DNA from: an uncultured Saprospiraceae bacterium
GTDB lineage: Bacteria > Bacteroidota > Bacteroidia > Chitinophagales > Saprospiraceae
DNA length: 64,000 nucleotides
Reading direction: 5' to 3'
NCBI GenBank assembly: GCA_937139495.1
Contig: CAKZQC010000014.1
Coordinates: 62,001-126,000 of the forward strand
Made by a program: the position numbers and the translations under genes. This document shows, one piece after another, positions 9,100-18,466 of the stretch (position 1 is the stretch's first letter; each line of letters opens with the position of its first letter). The notes under the pieces were generated by a model. The model was not told the DNA's origin and ran no database searches. It saw only the letters and a list, made by a program, of their open reading frames with translations.

Positions 9100-11622
9100 T
9101 TAGTTGTCAAAGCGTTGTTCAAATACAATTTTATCGGTGTGGCTACTTTTGTCAGGCATAAATAATAATTCAAAATGCTTACCTTTTTCCCAAGTATCCA
9201 TCATGTTGTCGTAGTAGTAGCTACCTGGGTTTTCCGATTGTCCTCCAGGGTAAACGCCGTATGCTTTGATCTGCTTTTTGTCCATTTCTACAATCATTCT
9301 CCACGAAGGTCCAGGGCGACTGCCCAACGCATTGAGCGTAGAAGTATGCCCGTCCGATGGGATTTCATAATCTCCAAAAGCTTTAATTTTGGCTAAATGC
9401 TGTACGCTGGTATTACGTACTTCTTGCCACGACAATATTTTCCCACTTATAGTATCTCTAGGTATTTTTGTACAACCTTTCTGAAAGGCTAGCGTCAAAA
9501 TATCAGGAGCATTTTCTCGCTCTGGCGTAGCTACTAGATCAAAAATAATATTGGTCGTATCTGACCAAAGTAAGTGGAGCAATTGGTGTTCTTCTGGTTT
9601 CGCTAAGGTATGTTTTTTAGTCGAGTTTTTATCGTCTTGTACCATCTCCAATTCATCATAGATTAGTGGCGAAAGTTGCTCAAACCATGCTTCAAAAATG
9701 GCTGGTTCTGTTTGTTCTTTTCTATAATACAAATCCCAATCCTTGAGCTGGTGCCAAATTTCTAATTCTTCTTTGGTCAAGTCGCCTTTTTGTAGATATT
9801 TGTTTAGCAATGCCATACCATCTTCCGCTTTGACGCTGTAACTATCATATTGCAACTTTTGCATATCTTGAACAGTAATGTTGCTCATTTCTGCCAATTT
9901 TCGGTTGAGGTAACGCCCTCTGTACTCTTCAAAATAACCGAAATATTCATACGGATAGATTGCAGGGTCTATGGAGTGTTGGTTGGCGGAGCCAACAAAA
10001 CCACGCACAGGATTGTACTCGTGTGGTATGTGTGGTTGTGGGATATAGCCTTGCCAAAGCTGACTAGAAGCCGTACCATATTGTACAAACTTACCTTGGT
10101 TCTTTTTGCGAAGTGGCAGTTTACCTTGTGTCCACAAGGCAATATCACCATTGGTGGCAGCAAACACAATGTTTTGGGCAGGACAAGCGAAGTGCTGAAT
10201 GGCATCTTTGTAGTCTTCATAGTTTTTGGCTTTCATCAGCTTGATGAATGTCAATGGTTCGGCTGAGGCATCATGTAGCGTCCAGCGCAATGCAAAATCT
10301 TGTCCTTTCTCACTGTGGGAAATAGGACCCATGTGAGTGATATAAATCGTATCTTTGATGGCTTGTTGACCACGAATTTTTATGTCTTCTACTCTATAAC
10401 TTGCCTTGCGGTAAGTGCTATCAAACCAATAGGCTTGCTTAGAGTCGTCTTGCCATTCTATGGCATACCAGTCCATCACATCATGACTTACATTGGTAAC
10501 ACCCCACGCTATATCTTGATTGAAACCCGAAATAACACCTGGTGCACCAGGTAGCGAAGCACCATAAGTATTGAATTGAGGAGTGTGGATTTGTATTTCA
10601 AACCAAAGTGACGGGAAATTTAAAAACAAGTGTGGATCATTGCACAAAATAGCATTTCCTGAAGCGGTTTTGCTGCCAGCTACTGCCCAGTTGTTGCTAC
10701 CAATACCCTTAGGTGGTGCAGGATCGTTCTGCTCAAAAGGCAAGCTATCTGTAACAGGAACCCCAAAATAAACATTAATAGAATCGTTTTGATTGACTAC
10801 TACAGGGGCGAATTTCATACTATCCTGAATGATAGGCGATTGTTGTGGAAAATAGTCAGGGAACAGTTTGTCAAATTGATTGAGTCCAATAACTTTGAGT
10901 GTGTTGGTCAATTCAAAATCATGGTTGCGGCTCGTCAAGGTTCTACCCATACTTTTGAGTAGCAAGGCACATTTGAGTGCCGTCCATGGTTCTGGCTCAT
11001 AATTGAGCAGTTTGTACATTAGTGGCTTATTGTGATACGAAAGTGTCTCGATATAAGCATTGATACCATCAACATACGCCTGAACAGTTTTGAATTCAGG
11101 GTGCTTTTTCCATTCTTCCAAGGCACGTTCTGCACCCAATGGAATACCAATACGGCGAGTGTATTTGTCTTTTGGCAATAAAATATCTCTGATCTTTTGG
11201 GTCGTCCCAAAAACTTCGGTTAAGCGACCAGCAGCTTCGTGGGTCTGCAATTCCATTTGCCATAAGCGAAGAGAGGCTGTCACAAAACCTTGTGCATAAG
11301 CAGCATCCACTAGATTGGCAGCAAAGATATGCGGCACCATTCTATCATCGTACTTGACCTCTATGGGAGCAGAAAGTTGGTCGGCTCTAAGACTTCCATC
11401 AAAATTGGGAATCTGTCCTTCTGAATTTTGCCAAAAGCCATGTGAAGGGCTTAATAGTTTGCCCAAAGGCGGAATGAATTGTTCCGTATCAGGCATCATC
11501 TTTTTATTGCCTTGCTCATCGGCTACTTCTCTAGCAGGCTCGCCCAAACTCCATGCTCTTCCCAATGCCCAAATGAGTAGAATGGTCAATGTCAAGCTAA
11601 TAAACAACTTCAAAAAACGCAT
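9100..11622 (-). CDS. Penicillin acylase family protein (N-terminal nucleophile hydrolase)
   Basis: An 840-residue secreted amidase of the penicillin/acyl-homoserine-lactone acylase family. I start it at the ATG at 11620-11622, because the signal peptide MRFLKLFISLTLTILLIWAL begins there; the open frame upstream is non-coding in character. The proenzyme has an alpha chain, then GIGSNNWAVAG, where Ser309 is the expected N-terminal nucleophile of the beta chain after autocleavage, preceded by a spacer. Conserved beta-chain stretches include NDPHL, GVTNVSHDVMDWY and GSANQHSIDP. Such enzymes hydrolyse amides in the periplasm; the true substrate cannot be read from sequence. It lies 6 bp upstream of the OmpA-like gene. 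Confidence 0.92.
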   Translation of the reverse strand: MRFLKLFISLTLTILLIWALGRAWSLGEPAREVADEQGNKKMMPDTEQFIPPLGKLLSPSHGFWQNSEGQIPNFDGSLRADQLSAPIEVKYDDRMVPHIFAANLVDAAYAQGFVTASLRLWQMELQTHEAAGRLTEVFGTTQKIRDILLPKDKYTRRIGIPLGAERALEEWKKHPEFKTVQAYVDGINAYIETLSYHNKPLMYKLLNYEPEPWTALKCALLLKSMGRTLTSRNHDFELTNTLKVIGLNQFDKLFPDYFPQQSPIIQDSMKFAPVVVNQNDSINVYFGVPVTDSLPFEQNDPAPPKGIGSNNWAVAGSKTASGNAILCNDPHLFLNFPSLWFEIQIHTPQFNTYGASLPGAPGVISGFNQDIAWGVTNVSHDVMDWYAIEWQDDSKQAYWFDSTYRKASYRVEDIKIRGQQAIKDTIYITHMGPISHSEKGQDFALRWTLHDASAEPLTFIKLMKAKNYEDYKDAIQHFACPAQNIVFAATNGDIALWTQGKLPLRKKNQGKFVQYGTASSQLWQGYIPQPHIPHEYNPVRGFVGSANQHSIDPAIYPYEYFGYFEEYRGRYLNRKLAEMSNITVQDMQKLQYDSYSVKAEDGMALLNKYLQKGDLTKEELEIWHQLKDWDLYYRKEQTEPAIFEAWFEQLSPLIYDELEMVQDDKNSTKKHTLAKPEEHQLLHLLWSDTTNIIFDLVATPERENAPDILTLAFQKGCTKIPRDTISGKILSWQEVRNTSVQHLAKIKAFGDYEIPSDGHTSTLNALGSRPGPSWRMIVEMDKKQIKAYGVYPGGQSENPGSYYYDNMMDTWEKGKHFELLFMPDKSSHTDKIVFEQRFDN

Positions 11623-11820
11623 AAAATATATAAGATTGATGCAGCACAAGGATGTGCTAGCGGCTAAGGTTTGATTTCTGTCTCGGAGTAGTCCCAATAT
11701 AGCGCAACAACTCCATAACCTGCAAGTTAAGAAAAAAACAACAGGACAAAAAGAAATTAGTAAATGGCTATTTGCATAGGTGCAAAATAAATAAAAAAGT
11801 AGTTCGTTCTTGACTCTAAA

Positions 11821-11861
11821 AAAGAATAGGAGTGACCTCCAAATGAATGAAGGCACTCCTA
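11821..11861 (-). terminator. Hairpin terminator after the serine hydrolase gene
   Basis: An outer 8-bp stem TAGGAGTG/CACTCCTA (11827-11834 with 11854-11861) and an inner CCTTC/GGAGG-like pairing. On the minus strand it is followed by a T-rich run. It lies 28 bp after the stop of the gene at 11889-13391 and so separates that gene from the penicillin acylase transcript. Confidence 0.65.
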
Positions 11862-11888
11862 CGCTATGTGGGAAAAATAAAGTTTAGG

Positions 11889-13391
11889 CTAGTTTATTTT
11901 TTTTAAATATAAAGTTGTGACAGAAGGAGTATTACCATAATATAAACCAACAACTTTTCCATCTTTGATGTCAAAGAAAAAGCGAGTATAATGCCCTAAC
12001 GTACGGTAAGAAATACTTACTCCGTCAGACTGGTAAAGTGTTTCGGCTTTGTGGTGATAAGGGAAATCTGCTGTACTTCTTTGCCATGACCATGTAGGAC
12101 GGTTGTATTCGTCAACCTCTGCTGGGGTTAGGCTCATTTCTACACCTTCGGAGGTTTGGTAGGTGCCTGCAAATTGGTCAGAAAAATTTAGTTTAGCATC
12201 TGTTAGGTCATTACTTCCCTTCGTCAACAAGTTGCTCAATCGCCCTATAAAAGGGTTCCATTTAGTTTCTTCATTGTCTCCTTGTCGTACAATGATTGTT
12301 TGGTGTACAGGGTCTATAAAAATAAATTGTCCGAGATAACCAGATGCCCAATAGTGGCTATTATGGGCATAGTCTCCTTCATAGTAACCATTGCGTTTGA
12401 AACAAAGCTTATCATTACACCAGTTTCGATCGGTAGCTCGTACGGCGGTCAAGTCGTCCATGTACCAAGTTGGTATGATTTGTTTGTCGTTCCATTTGCC
12501 GTGATTAAGTAACAGTTTGCCTAGTCGAGCCATGTCTGTTGCGGTCATTGCCATACCTCCAAAGGCTCTGGTATTTCTATTTTTTTCGCTATCAATAGTG
12601 ACATAAGCGTCGTGTTTCATGCCCAAGGGCTGCCATATTTTTTCTTCGAGATAACTCGCTATCGAACGCCCCAAGGCACGCTCCAAACAAATACCTAATA
12701 TCTGAGTCGAAAGAGATTTGTAGGCGTGTACGGTACCAGGTTGATGAACAAGTTTAGCATTTTTGATAATGAATTTTTCTTGATTTTTGGTGTAATACAG
12801 GAAGCCAAGTTTGACCAAGTTATCTTGATCGACCCAGTCTAGTCCCGATACCATATTCATCAAATGATAGATCGTAATATCCTTACGTTTGTCTCTGCCA
12901 AATTCAGGAATAAAATCAGCTACTTTTTGGTTGATATCCAACAAGCCTTCTTCGTGTGCAATAGCAGTAAGTATGGACGTAATGGCTTTGGATACCGAAA
13001 ATATAATGCGGGCTTTGTCTTCCGCTCCACCATTGCGATAAGCTTCTAATAATAAGGTGTCGTTTCGGATAACGAGTAGGGCGGTTGTTTCTGATTTGAG
13101 CAAAAAATCTTCTAAATCGGTCGCTCCTAAACGATGCGATGGAGGTACCCATTGTTCAATGGGAGGGAGGTTGTAAGTGGCAGTAGCATCAGTGAATAAG
13201 GGGGCTTCTAGTGAAGGAGCATAAGCTTTGGCTGCTAAGTTTTGGGGCGGTGCAGCATGCACGGTATCGCAAGCAAATATTTTTTGATGATCGAGGGTGC
13301 TCGGTTTGAAATGTTGTACGGTACGTACGAAAGTGCAGCTGGAAAAAATAGTGAGTACTAGCGTGAAAAGGAATAGTTGATTTAGTTTCAT
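11889..13391 (-). CDS. Beta-lactamase-fold serine hydrolase, lipoprotein
   Basis: A 500-residue class C beta-lactamase-related serine hydrolase. The N-terminus is a lipoprotein signal (LFLFTLVLTIFSSC, Cys20 expected to be lipidated). The active-site tetrad Ser132-Val-Ser-Lys135 is in FSVSKAITS; a YKS triplet in HAYKSLSTQ fits the second motif, and VRQGD fills the place of the KTG/HxG motif. Related proteins include D-aminopeptidases, esterases and penicillin-binding-like enzymes, usually acting in the periplasm. A C-terminal beta region (about residues 400-500) is typical of the extended family. It has its own terminator and a 370-bp upstream gap, so it is probably monocistronic. Substrate unknown. 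Confidence 0.88.
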   Translation of the reverse strand: MKLNQLFLFTLVLTIFSSCTFVRTVQHFKPSTLDHQKIFACDTVHAAPPQNLAAKAYAPSLEAPLFTDATATYNLPPIEQWVPPSHRLGATDLEDFLLKSETTALLVIRNDTLLLEAYRNGGAEDKARIIFSVSKAITSILTAIAHEEGLLDINQKVADFIPEFGRDKRKDITIYHLMNMVSGLDWVDQDNLVKLGFLYYTKNQEKFIIKNAKLVHQPGTVHAYKSLSTQILGICLERALGRSIASYLEEKIWQPLGMKHDAYVTIDSEKNRNTRAFGGMAMTATDMARLGKLLLNHGKWNDKQIIPTWYMDDLTAVRATDRNWCNDKLCFKRNGYYEGDYAHNSHYWASGYLGQFIFIDPVHQTIIVRQGDNEETKWNPFIGRLSNLLTKGSNDLTDAKLNFSDQFAGTYQTSEGVEMSLTPAEVDEYNRPTWSWQRSTADFPYHHKAETLYQSDGVSISYRTLGHYTRFFFDIKDGKVVGLYYGNTPSVTTLYLKKIN

Positions 13392-13763
13392 TTTGTGTGG
13401 AGAATGTTAGTTGTTTTGTAGGTGAGGGATATACCTGACCAGTAGCTAAAGCAAGATTGCGGTAGGCGATTAAAGAGTAAAATTGTATAAAAATAAGGGG
13501 TAATTGATAGAGGGAGTATTCGGATAAGTTGTCGCTCAACAGTAGCTCTTTTTTATATTAGGGTTACTTTTGTTTGACTATTTAGTTAATTAGCAATAAT
13601 TGCACCAAAGTAACAAAACTATAACAGTAAAATTAGATAAAAAAAGCTGTTGTATTTCTATCAAGAAATACAACAGCTTTGAGGCACTTGATGGATAAGT
13701 ATATTGCCACTTGGTGGCAAGCATTAGAGGTTATTAGGAATAGGGGCAATCTTTTTCATGCTG
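13392..13763. other. Intergenic region between dapA and the serine hydrolase gene
   Basis: It holds the 3' end of the dapA transcript and the upstream region of the serine hydrolase gene. Contents are a strong terminator (13636-13680), a second 7-bp hairpin TTGCCAC/GTGGCAA at 13704-13720, and TTAGAGGTTATTAGGAATAG at 13724-13743, which resembles one end of the palindromic element at 42926-43091. No gene is seen. Confidence 0.6.
13636..13680 (-). terminator. Strong terminator after dapA
   Basis: A perfect 17-bp stem (13643-13659 with 13664-13680) and a 4-nt loop. On the minus strand it runs into TTTTATC. It lies 84 bp beyond the dapA stop codon. Confidence 0.85.
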
Positions 13764-14642
13764 CTACAAGCTAGCGACTTTTTTTTGTAAGGCATTTTGT
13801 GTCGCGTCATTAGGTGCCACGAGTGGCAAACGAACGTTTTGAGTGCCAATATTCATTAAGGTCAATACTTTTTTGATACCTCCAGGGTTGCCGTCGGCAA
13901 ACAGTAAATTGACCAAGTCAACATATTTGTAATGCAATGGTCGAGCGGTTTTAAAATCGTCTTTCATAGCCGCACGAACCATATCCGAATAATCTTGTGG
14001 GTAGGCATTGGCTACGACCGAAATCAAGCCGTCCATGCCTAGTGCTAGCATTGGCAGCGTTAGGTTGTCATCGCCTGACAAGACCGAAAAATGAGCAGGT
14101 TTGTCGCCTTGTACGATTTGCATACATTGCCCCAAGTCGCCAGAAGCTTCCTTGATGGCTACAAATTTGTTGCTGGCGTTTGCCAATCGAAGTATTGTTT
14201 CGGCAGTCATATTCGACCCTGTACGGCTCGGTACATTATAGAGTATGATAGGGCAAGGAGCTTTGGCAGCTATTGCCATGAAATGCTGATAAATGCCTTC
14301 TTGCGAAGGTTTGTTGTAGGCAGGACTTGCCGAAAGAATACCATCTATACCTTCAAAATGATACTGCTCCATCGTACTAATCAGAGCGGTGGTATCATTG
14401 CCACCAAAACCAGCAACAACTTTCACTCGTTTGTTGACTGTCTTGACGGTGAAATCCAATACTTGGTGCTGCTCGGCAGTAGAAAGTGTTACGGATTCGC
14501 CTGTCGTACCTAACGAAACCAAAAACTCTACACCTCCCTCAATGCAATGATTAATTAATTGCTCTAAAGCAGTAAAATCAATCTGATGTTGTTCATCAAA
14601 AGGAGTAATTAATGCAACGCCAGTACCCGTGAAAGTTTTCAT
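13764..14642 (-). CDS. dapA: 4-hydroxy-tetrahydrodipicolinate synthase
   Basis: A 292-residue class I aldolase-fold enzyme that condenses pyruvate with aspartate semialdehyde in the diaminopimelate/lysine pathway. Visible hallmarks are FTGTGVALITPF at the N-terminus, the SLGTTGES motif with the active-site Thr pair, ILYNVPSRTG with the catalytic Tyr and substrate-binding Arg, the Schiff-base Lys164 in VAIKEASGD, and SGDDNLTLPML. Length matches the family (about 292). The gene ahead of it (14667-15197) stops 24 bp away, so the two are likely cotranscribed with the accA group. Transcription should end at the hairpin at 13636-13680. Confidence 0.97.
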   Translation of the reverse strand: MKTFTGTGVALITPFDEQHQIDFTALEQLINHCIEGGVEFLVSLGTTGESVTLSTAEQHQVLDFTVKTVNKRVKVVAGFGGNDTTALISTMEQYHFEGIDGILSASPAYNKPSQEGIYQHFMAIAAKAPCPIILYNVPSRTGSNMTAETILRLANASNKFVAIKEASGDLGQCMQIVQGDKPAHFSVLSGDDNLTLPMLALGMDGLISVVANAYPQDYSDMVRAAMKDDFKTARPLHYKYVDLVNLLFADGNPGGIKKVLTLMNIGTQNVRLPLVAPNDATQNALQKKVASL

Positions 14643-14666
14643 AGTTGTATAAGTAAGAAGGTGTAA

Positions 14667-15197
14667 TTATTTATTCATTTTGTCTAGTGCCGATAGCAAT
14701 AGATGTGCAAAAGAAGGTAAATTTTTGGCAGGAATCATAAAGTCGTAAGGAGCCGTTGTTTCGGCTCGATAAGGCGCTACACGTAGCTTTGCTTGCGAAG
14801 CACCAGCTATATATTCTAGCGGCAGACATTCGTCAAGATGATAAGCAATGAGCAAATCAAAAGGCTGTGCGATAAATTCGATTACCTCAGGGGCTTTTTT
14901 TGCATTGGGGGTCTTGTCCCAGCCGATGGCTTGATTGCCATAGGCAATAAAAGGCAAATCGGCAGGAATTTCTTTAGCGTCCCAATAACCCAATAAAGTT
15001 ACTTTCTTTTTTAGTTTTTTGACTTCTTGCTGGTAAGCAAGAGCGGCTTTTCTATTTTCTTCTAGTGTTGCCACGAATAGAATGCCTATGTTTTTGGCAT
15101 CGGCAAAGCGCATGGCTTGGCGAGTCGTATTAGCGGCTTCGTTTTGCTGTACCTTTCTGTTATACAGCCCTTTTTTGAGATCGTCGAATAAGGACAT
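14667..15197 (-). CDS. Small conserved Bacteroidota protein (DUF6913-like)
   Basis: A 176-residue soluble protein with no signal peptide. The pattern MSLFDDLKKGLYNRKVQQN, then RFADAKNIGILFVATLEEN, KKVTLLGYWDAKEIP and FDLLIAYHLDECLPLEYIAGASQAKLRV resembles a widespread Bacteroidota family I recall as DUF6913, often encoded beside dapA or DNA ligase genes. The fold looks alpha/beta, and the function is unknown. It sits 24 bp upstream of dapA, a location that supports the family assignment. An ATG at 15195-15197 is the only sensible start. Confidence 0.72.
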   Translation of the reverse strand: MSLFDDLKKGLYNRKVQQNEAANTTRQAMRFADAKNIGILFVATLEENRKAALAYQQEVKKLKKKVTLLGYWDAKEIPADLPFIAYGNQAIGWDKTPNAKKAPEVIEFIAQPFDLLIAYHLDECLPLEYIAGASQAKLRVAPYRAETTAPYDFMIPAKNLPSFAHLLLSALDKMNK

Positions 15198-15302
15198 ATT
15201 TTTAGACTATTAGGAGTTAGATTATTTAGAAGCTAGATTTTTAGAGTGGTTAGGCTTCTAAGAATCTAGCTTCTAGTAGCGCAGCGATCTAACTTCTACC
15301 TT
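15198..15302. repeat. Intergenic repeat of the AGAAGCTAGATT / AGCGCAGCGATCT family
   Basis: The whole 105-bp gap between accA and the next gene is built of repeated pieces. A perfect 12-bp inverted pair AGAAGCTAGATT (15228-15239) and AATCTAGCTTCT (15263-15274) is followed by AGCGCAGCGATCT (15278-15290). Related pieces occur at 39023-39042, 39571-39590, 39736-39748 and 56382-56394. It may fold in the accA-dapA mRNA. Confidence 0.6.
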
Positions 15303-16262
15303 TTATTTATAAGTAACAGAACCCATTTTGCTATATTTTTCAATTCTATCATTGATAAGTTGATCCGCAGATAGCTCTAGTAGTTCTTTTAGTTCTTTTT
15401 TCAAATGCTTTTTGAGTGCCTTTGCCATATCTTCGGGGTGAGCATGTGCTCCTCCTGGTGGTTCTTGCAATATACCGTCAATAATCCCGAATCCGAGTGC
15501 ATCGGTAGCGGTCAATTTGAGTGCTTCTGCTGCTTCTTGTTTGTGCGATACATCGCGCCACAAGATAGTAGAACATGATTCTGGCGAAATAACCGTGTAC
15601 CAAGTATTTTCCATCATGAATACACGATTGCCAACACCAATACCCAACGCTCCACCAGATGCTCCTTCGCCAATAATGACGCAAATAATAGGAACTTTGA
15701 GTTTTGCCATTTCAAACAGATTGCGAGCAATCGCTTCTGCTTGACCGCGCTCTTCCGCTTCGATACCAGGGAATGCACCAGGGGTATCAATTAAGCAAAC
15801 GACAGGTATATCAAAACGCTCTGCCATTTTCATTAATCGCAATGCTTTGCGATAACCTTCAGGATTGGGCATACCAAAGTTGCGATATTGACGCATCTTG
15901 ATGTCTGCCCCTTTTTGGTGACCAATGAACATGACTGTTTGTCCATCAATACAACCCAATCCACCTACAATAGCTTTATCATCTTTGAAGCAGCGATCGC
16001 CATGCAATTCTACAAATTTAGAACACATTTGCTCAATGTAAAATAAAGTGTAAGGACGCTTAGGGTGTCTCGAAAGTTGTACTTTTTGCCAACCACTGAG
16101 GTTGCTATATATTTCTCGCTGAGTAGCAACTATCTTCTTTTCTAATGCTTCTACGGCACCAGCCAGTGCAGGAACTTCGTTATTCTGTTCAGCTGTTTTT
16201 TTGAGTTCTTCTAGCTGTTGGTAAAGTTCTTCTATGGGTTTTTCAAAATCAAGAAACTGCAT
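15303..16262 (-). CDS. accA: Acetyl-CoA carboxylase carboxyltransferase subunit alpha
   Basis: A 319-residue crotonase-fold subunit that, with AccD, transfers the carboxyl group from biotin on AccB to acetyl-CoA in the first committed step of fatty-acid synthesis. It starts with the typical [17 protein letters not shown] helix. Conserved features are [74 protein letters not shown] and [16 protein letters not shown], which forms the oxyanion hole. Length matches the family. The ATG is at 16260-16262. It is the first gene of a likely minus-strand group with the DUF6913-like gene and dapA. Confidence 0.97.
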   Translation of the reverse strand: MQFLDFEKPIEELYQQLEELKKTAEQNNEVPALAGAVEALEKKIVATQREIYSNLSGWQKVQLSRHPKRPYTLFYIEQMCSKFVELHGDRCFKDDKAIVGGLGCIDGQTVMFIGHQKGADIKMRQYRNFGMPNPEGYRKALRLMKMAERFDIPVVCLIDTPGAFPGIEAEERGQAEAIARNLFEMAKLKVPIICVIIGEGASGGALGIGVGNRVFMMENTWYTVISPESCSTILWRDVSHKQEAAEALKLTATDALGFGIIDGILQEPPGGAHAHPEDMAKALKKHLKKELKELLELSADQLINDRIEKYSKMGSVTYK

Positions 16263-16415
16263 ACGCTTATATTATTATGTCTAATAATGATGTCTAATAA
16301 TGTTGGTTATTATACTGTCTTTTTTTGTTGCTCCAAAAACTAACAAATGATTATTGTGTAAAACAACTCTAATGTTATTGTTAATCAAAGAACACGGCAA
16401 AACTACTACTATATT

Positions 16416-16889
16416 TTACAAATCCCAAATATCGGAGGGTTGTAAGATAACATTATTTACGATAGCAACACCATCTAGCAGTACTTCAAGGGTTTGGCTC
16501 TTTATATGTTTTTTTTGTTGCCAATAGGCAGTCGCAAAAGTTGTAATTTGATGATAGGACTTGCCTGCACAACTCAACAAAGACATATCGAAAACCAAAG
16601 GGTTACCTTCCGTAATAGTCACCTGATACAGGTAAGCTTCATAATGATGCTCTAGGGCATAATACGCCTTGGCGGTTTCCAATTCTTGAAATAAAAAAAT
16701 ACAATCGAGCCTAGACGGCAAGGAGGAGAAATGTTCTTTGCGAATTTCATCAAATATATTTTCCTTAATGTGCTGGTCGTAGTGTGCCTCTACAAAGTCA
16801 GGACGCTGTATGCGTTCGCCATACGCCCCTTTGGTGAGTTGTACGCCATTGCGCAATCGACGATTGGATATATGATAATAAGTATTCAT
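16416..16889 (-). CDS. Conserved protein, possibly DUF2441-like
   Basis: A 157-residue soluble protein starting YYHISNRRLRNGVQLTKGAYGERI and containing FEEIRKEHF-like, PSRLDCIFLFQELETAKAY and YLYQVTITEG patterns. The opening H-x-x-x-x-x-L, the GxYGER stretch and the FLF..LE.A segment recall small proteins of the DUF2441 type, proposed to have an ADP-ribosyltransferase-like fold that binds a nucleotide. I cannot confirm that; the family name is tentative and no enzymatic triad is evident. It stands between accA and the divergent ffh, apparently as a single gene. Confidence 0.65.
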   Translation of the reverse strand: MNTYYHISNRRLRNGVQLTKGAYGERIQRPDFVEAHYDQHIKENIFDEIRKEHFSSLPSRLDCIFLFQELETAKAYYALEHHYEAYLYQVTITEGNPLVFDMSLLSCAGKSYHQITTFATAYWQQKKHIKSQTLEVLLDGVAIVNNVILQPSDIWDL

Positions 16890-17001
16890 ATTGTTGTATT
16901 AATTGATAAGGTTTGAGGGCGTATAATTTTGTTTTAAAGCAAACGATGTACTTTCTAGTAAATAAAGTGTAGTAACAAGGCGAAAAATTCGCAATTTTTG
17001 T

Positions 17002-17009
17002 TATATTTG
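17002..17009 (+). promoter_or_regulatory. Bacteroidota-type -7 box upstream of ffh
   Basis: TATATTTG matches the TAnnTTTG consensus 90 bp before the ffh start. No clear TTTG at the expected -33 position was found, so confidence is modest. Confidence 0.45.
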
Positions 17010-17099
17010 CGAGTCAAAATACCACCAATAGTTATTTGTTGACTATTAAGAATACCTAAAAAACAGATTCAAAAGTCTATTCAAAATATACGATAAACC

Positions 17100-18440
17100 A
17101 TGTTTGATAATCTACAAGACAAATTAGACTCCGCATTCAAATCTCTGAAAGGAGATGGCAAAATAACAGAAATCAATATCGCTAATTCTATCAAAGAAAT
17201 TAGAAGGGCGTTAGTTTCTGCCGATGTAAATTACAAAATTGCTAAAGAATTTACGAATAAAGTCAAAGAAGAAGCACTTGGTAGAAGAAACGTGTTGGCT
17301 TCGGTCAGCCCCGGTGAGTTGATGGTCAAGATTGTACAAGACGAATTGACGGAACTGATGGGCGGACAAGCTATTGGTATCAATATCAAAGGTACTCCTG
17401 GTGTTATTTTGATTGCAGGTCTGCAAGGATCTGGTAAGACTACCTTCACGGGTAAGCTGGCAAAATTCCTAAAGGAAACCAAAAAGAAAAAAGTATTACT
17501 TTCTGCTTGTGATGTTTATCGTCCTGCTGCTATCAATCAGTTGACTGTATTGGGGGAGCAAGTAGGGGTCGATGTTTATAAAGAAGAAGATAACAAAAAT
17601 CCTGTCGAGATTGCACTCAATGCTATCAAGAAAGGAAAAGAAGGTAACTACGATGTTGTTATCGTGGATACAGCAGGTCGTTTGGCGGTAGATGAGCAGA
17701 TGATGAACGAAATTGAAGCCGTCAAAAATGCCATCAATCCAAGTGAATCTTTGTTTGTTGTCGATTCAATGACTGGACAAGATGCAGTAAATACTGCCAA
17801 AGCATTTAACGAGCGTATTGATTTTGATGGGGTTGTATTGACCAAATTGGATGGTGATACACGTGGTGGTGCTGCACTGACTATTCGATACACCGTAGGT
17901 AAGCCAATCAAATTCGCTAGTAGAGGCGAAAAAATGGAAGAACTTGATGTGTTCCACCCAGACAGGATGGCACAACGTATCTTGGGTATGGGAGATATTA
18001 TCTCTTTGGTAGAAAAAGCTCAAGAGCAGTTTGATGAGAAAGAAGCGAAGCGCTTAGAGAAAAAAATCAGAAAGAATAAGTTTGATTTTGATGACTTTAT
18101 GACGCAGCTCAATCATATCCGTAAGATGGGGAATCTCAAAAACCTCATTGGTATGATACCGGGTATGTCGAAGTTGGCAAAAGATATTGATATTGATGAC
18201 AATGCCTTCAATAAACTAGAGGCAATCATTCAGTCGATGACTCCACAAGAACGCAAAGAACCTTCTATTATCAACGGTAGCCGCAAGAAGCGTATTGCCA
18301 AAGGTAGTGGAAACAAACTCGAAGAAGTCAATCAATTCATGCGTCAGTTTGAGCAAATGCGTAAAATGATGCACCAAATGTCAAAAATGCAAGCTGGCGG
18401 CGGTGGCGGAATGGGTTTGCCAAAGTTCCCCGGTAGATAA
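17100..18440 (+). CDS. ffh: Signal recognition particle protein Ffh (SRP54)
   Basis: A 446-residue GTPase that binds signal sequences and 4.5S RNA and docks with FtsY to target membrane proteins. The N domain helical bundle opens with FDNLQDKLDSAFKSLKG and contains IRRALVSADVNYKI. The G domain has the P-loop GLQGSGKTT (from residue 107), DVYRPAAINQL, DTAGRL, TKLDGDTRGGAAL and the closing GMGDI. The Met-rich M domain (about 300-446) carries the signal-sequence groove and RNA-binding motifs and ends in Gly/Met-rich GGGGGMGLPKFPGR. Length is typical. The ATG at 17100 follows an A-rich leader. It is a single plus-strand gene between minus-strand groups. Confidence 0.98.
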   Translation: MFDNLQDKLDSAFKSLKGDGKITEINIANSIKEIRRALVSADVNYKIAKEFTNKVKEEALGRRNVLASVSPGELMVKIVQDELTELMGGQAIGINIKGTPGVILIAGLQGSGKTTFTGKLAKFLKETKKKKVLLSACDVYRPAAINQLTVLGEQVGVDVYKEEDNKNPVEIALNAIKKGKEGNYDVVIVDTAGRLAVDEQMMNEIEAVKNAINPSESLFVVDSMTGQDAVNTAKAFNERIDFDGVVLTKLDGDTRGGAALTIRYTVGKPIKFASRGEKMEELDVFHPDRMAQRILGMGDIISLVEKAQEQFDEKEAKRLEKKIRKNKFDFDDFMTQLNHIRKMGNLKNLIGMIPGMSKLAKDIDIDDNAFNKLEAIIQSMTPQERKEPSIINGSRKKRIAKGSGNKLEEVNQFMRQFEQMRKMMHQMSKMQAGGGGGMGLPKFPGR

Positions 18441-18466
18441 GAAATTAAACTAATACCAAGTTGGTA

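Noticed and set aside
11623..11856. N-terminal 78-codon extension of the penicillin acylase
   Set aside because: The extension has no conserved features and the true signal peptide begins at the internal ATG (11620-11622).
16890..17099. 4.5S RNA gene beside ffh
   Set aside because: No GGxGG-type tetraloop hairpin or expected long helix was found in the intergenic region.
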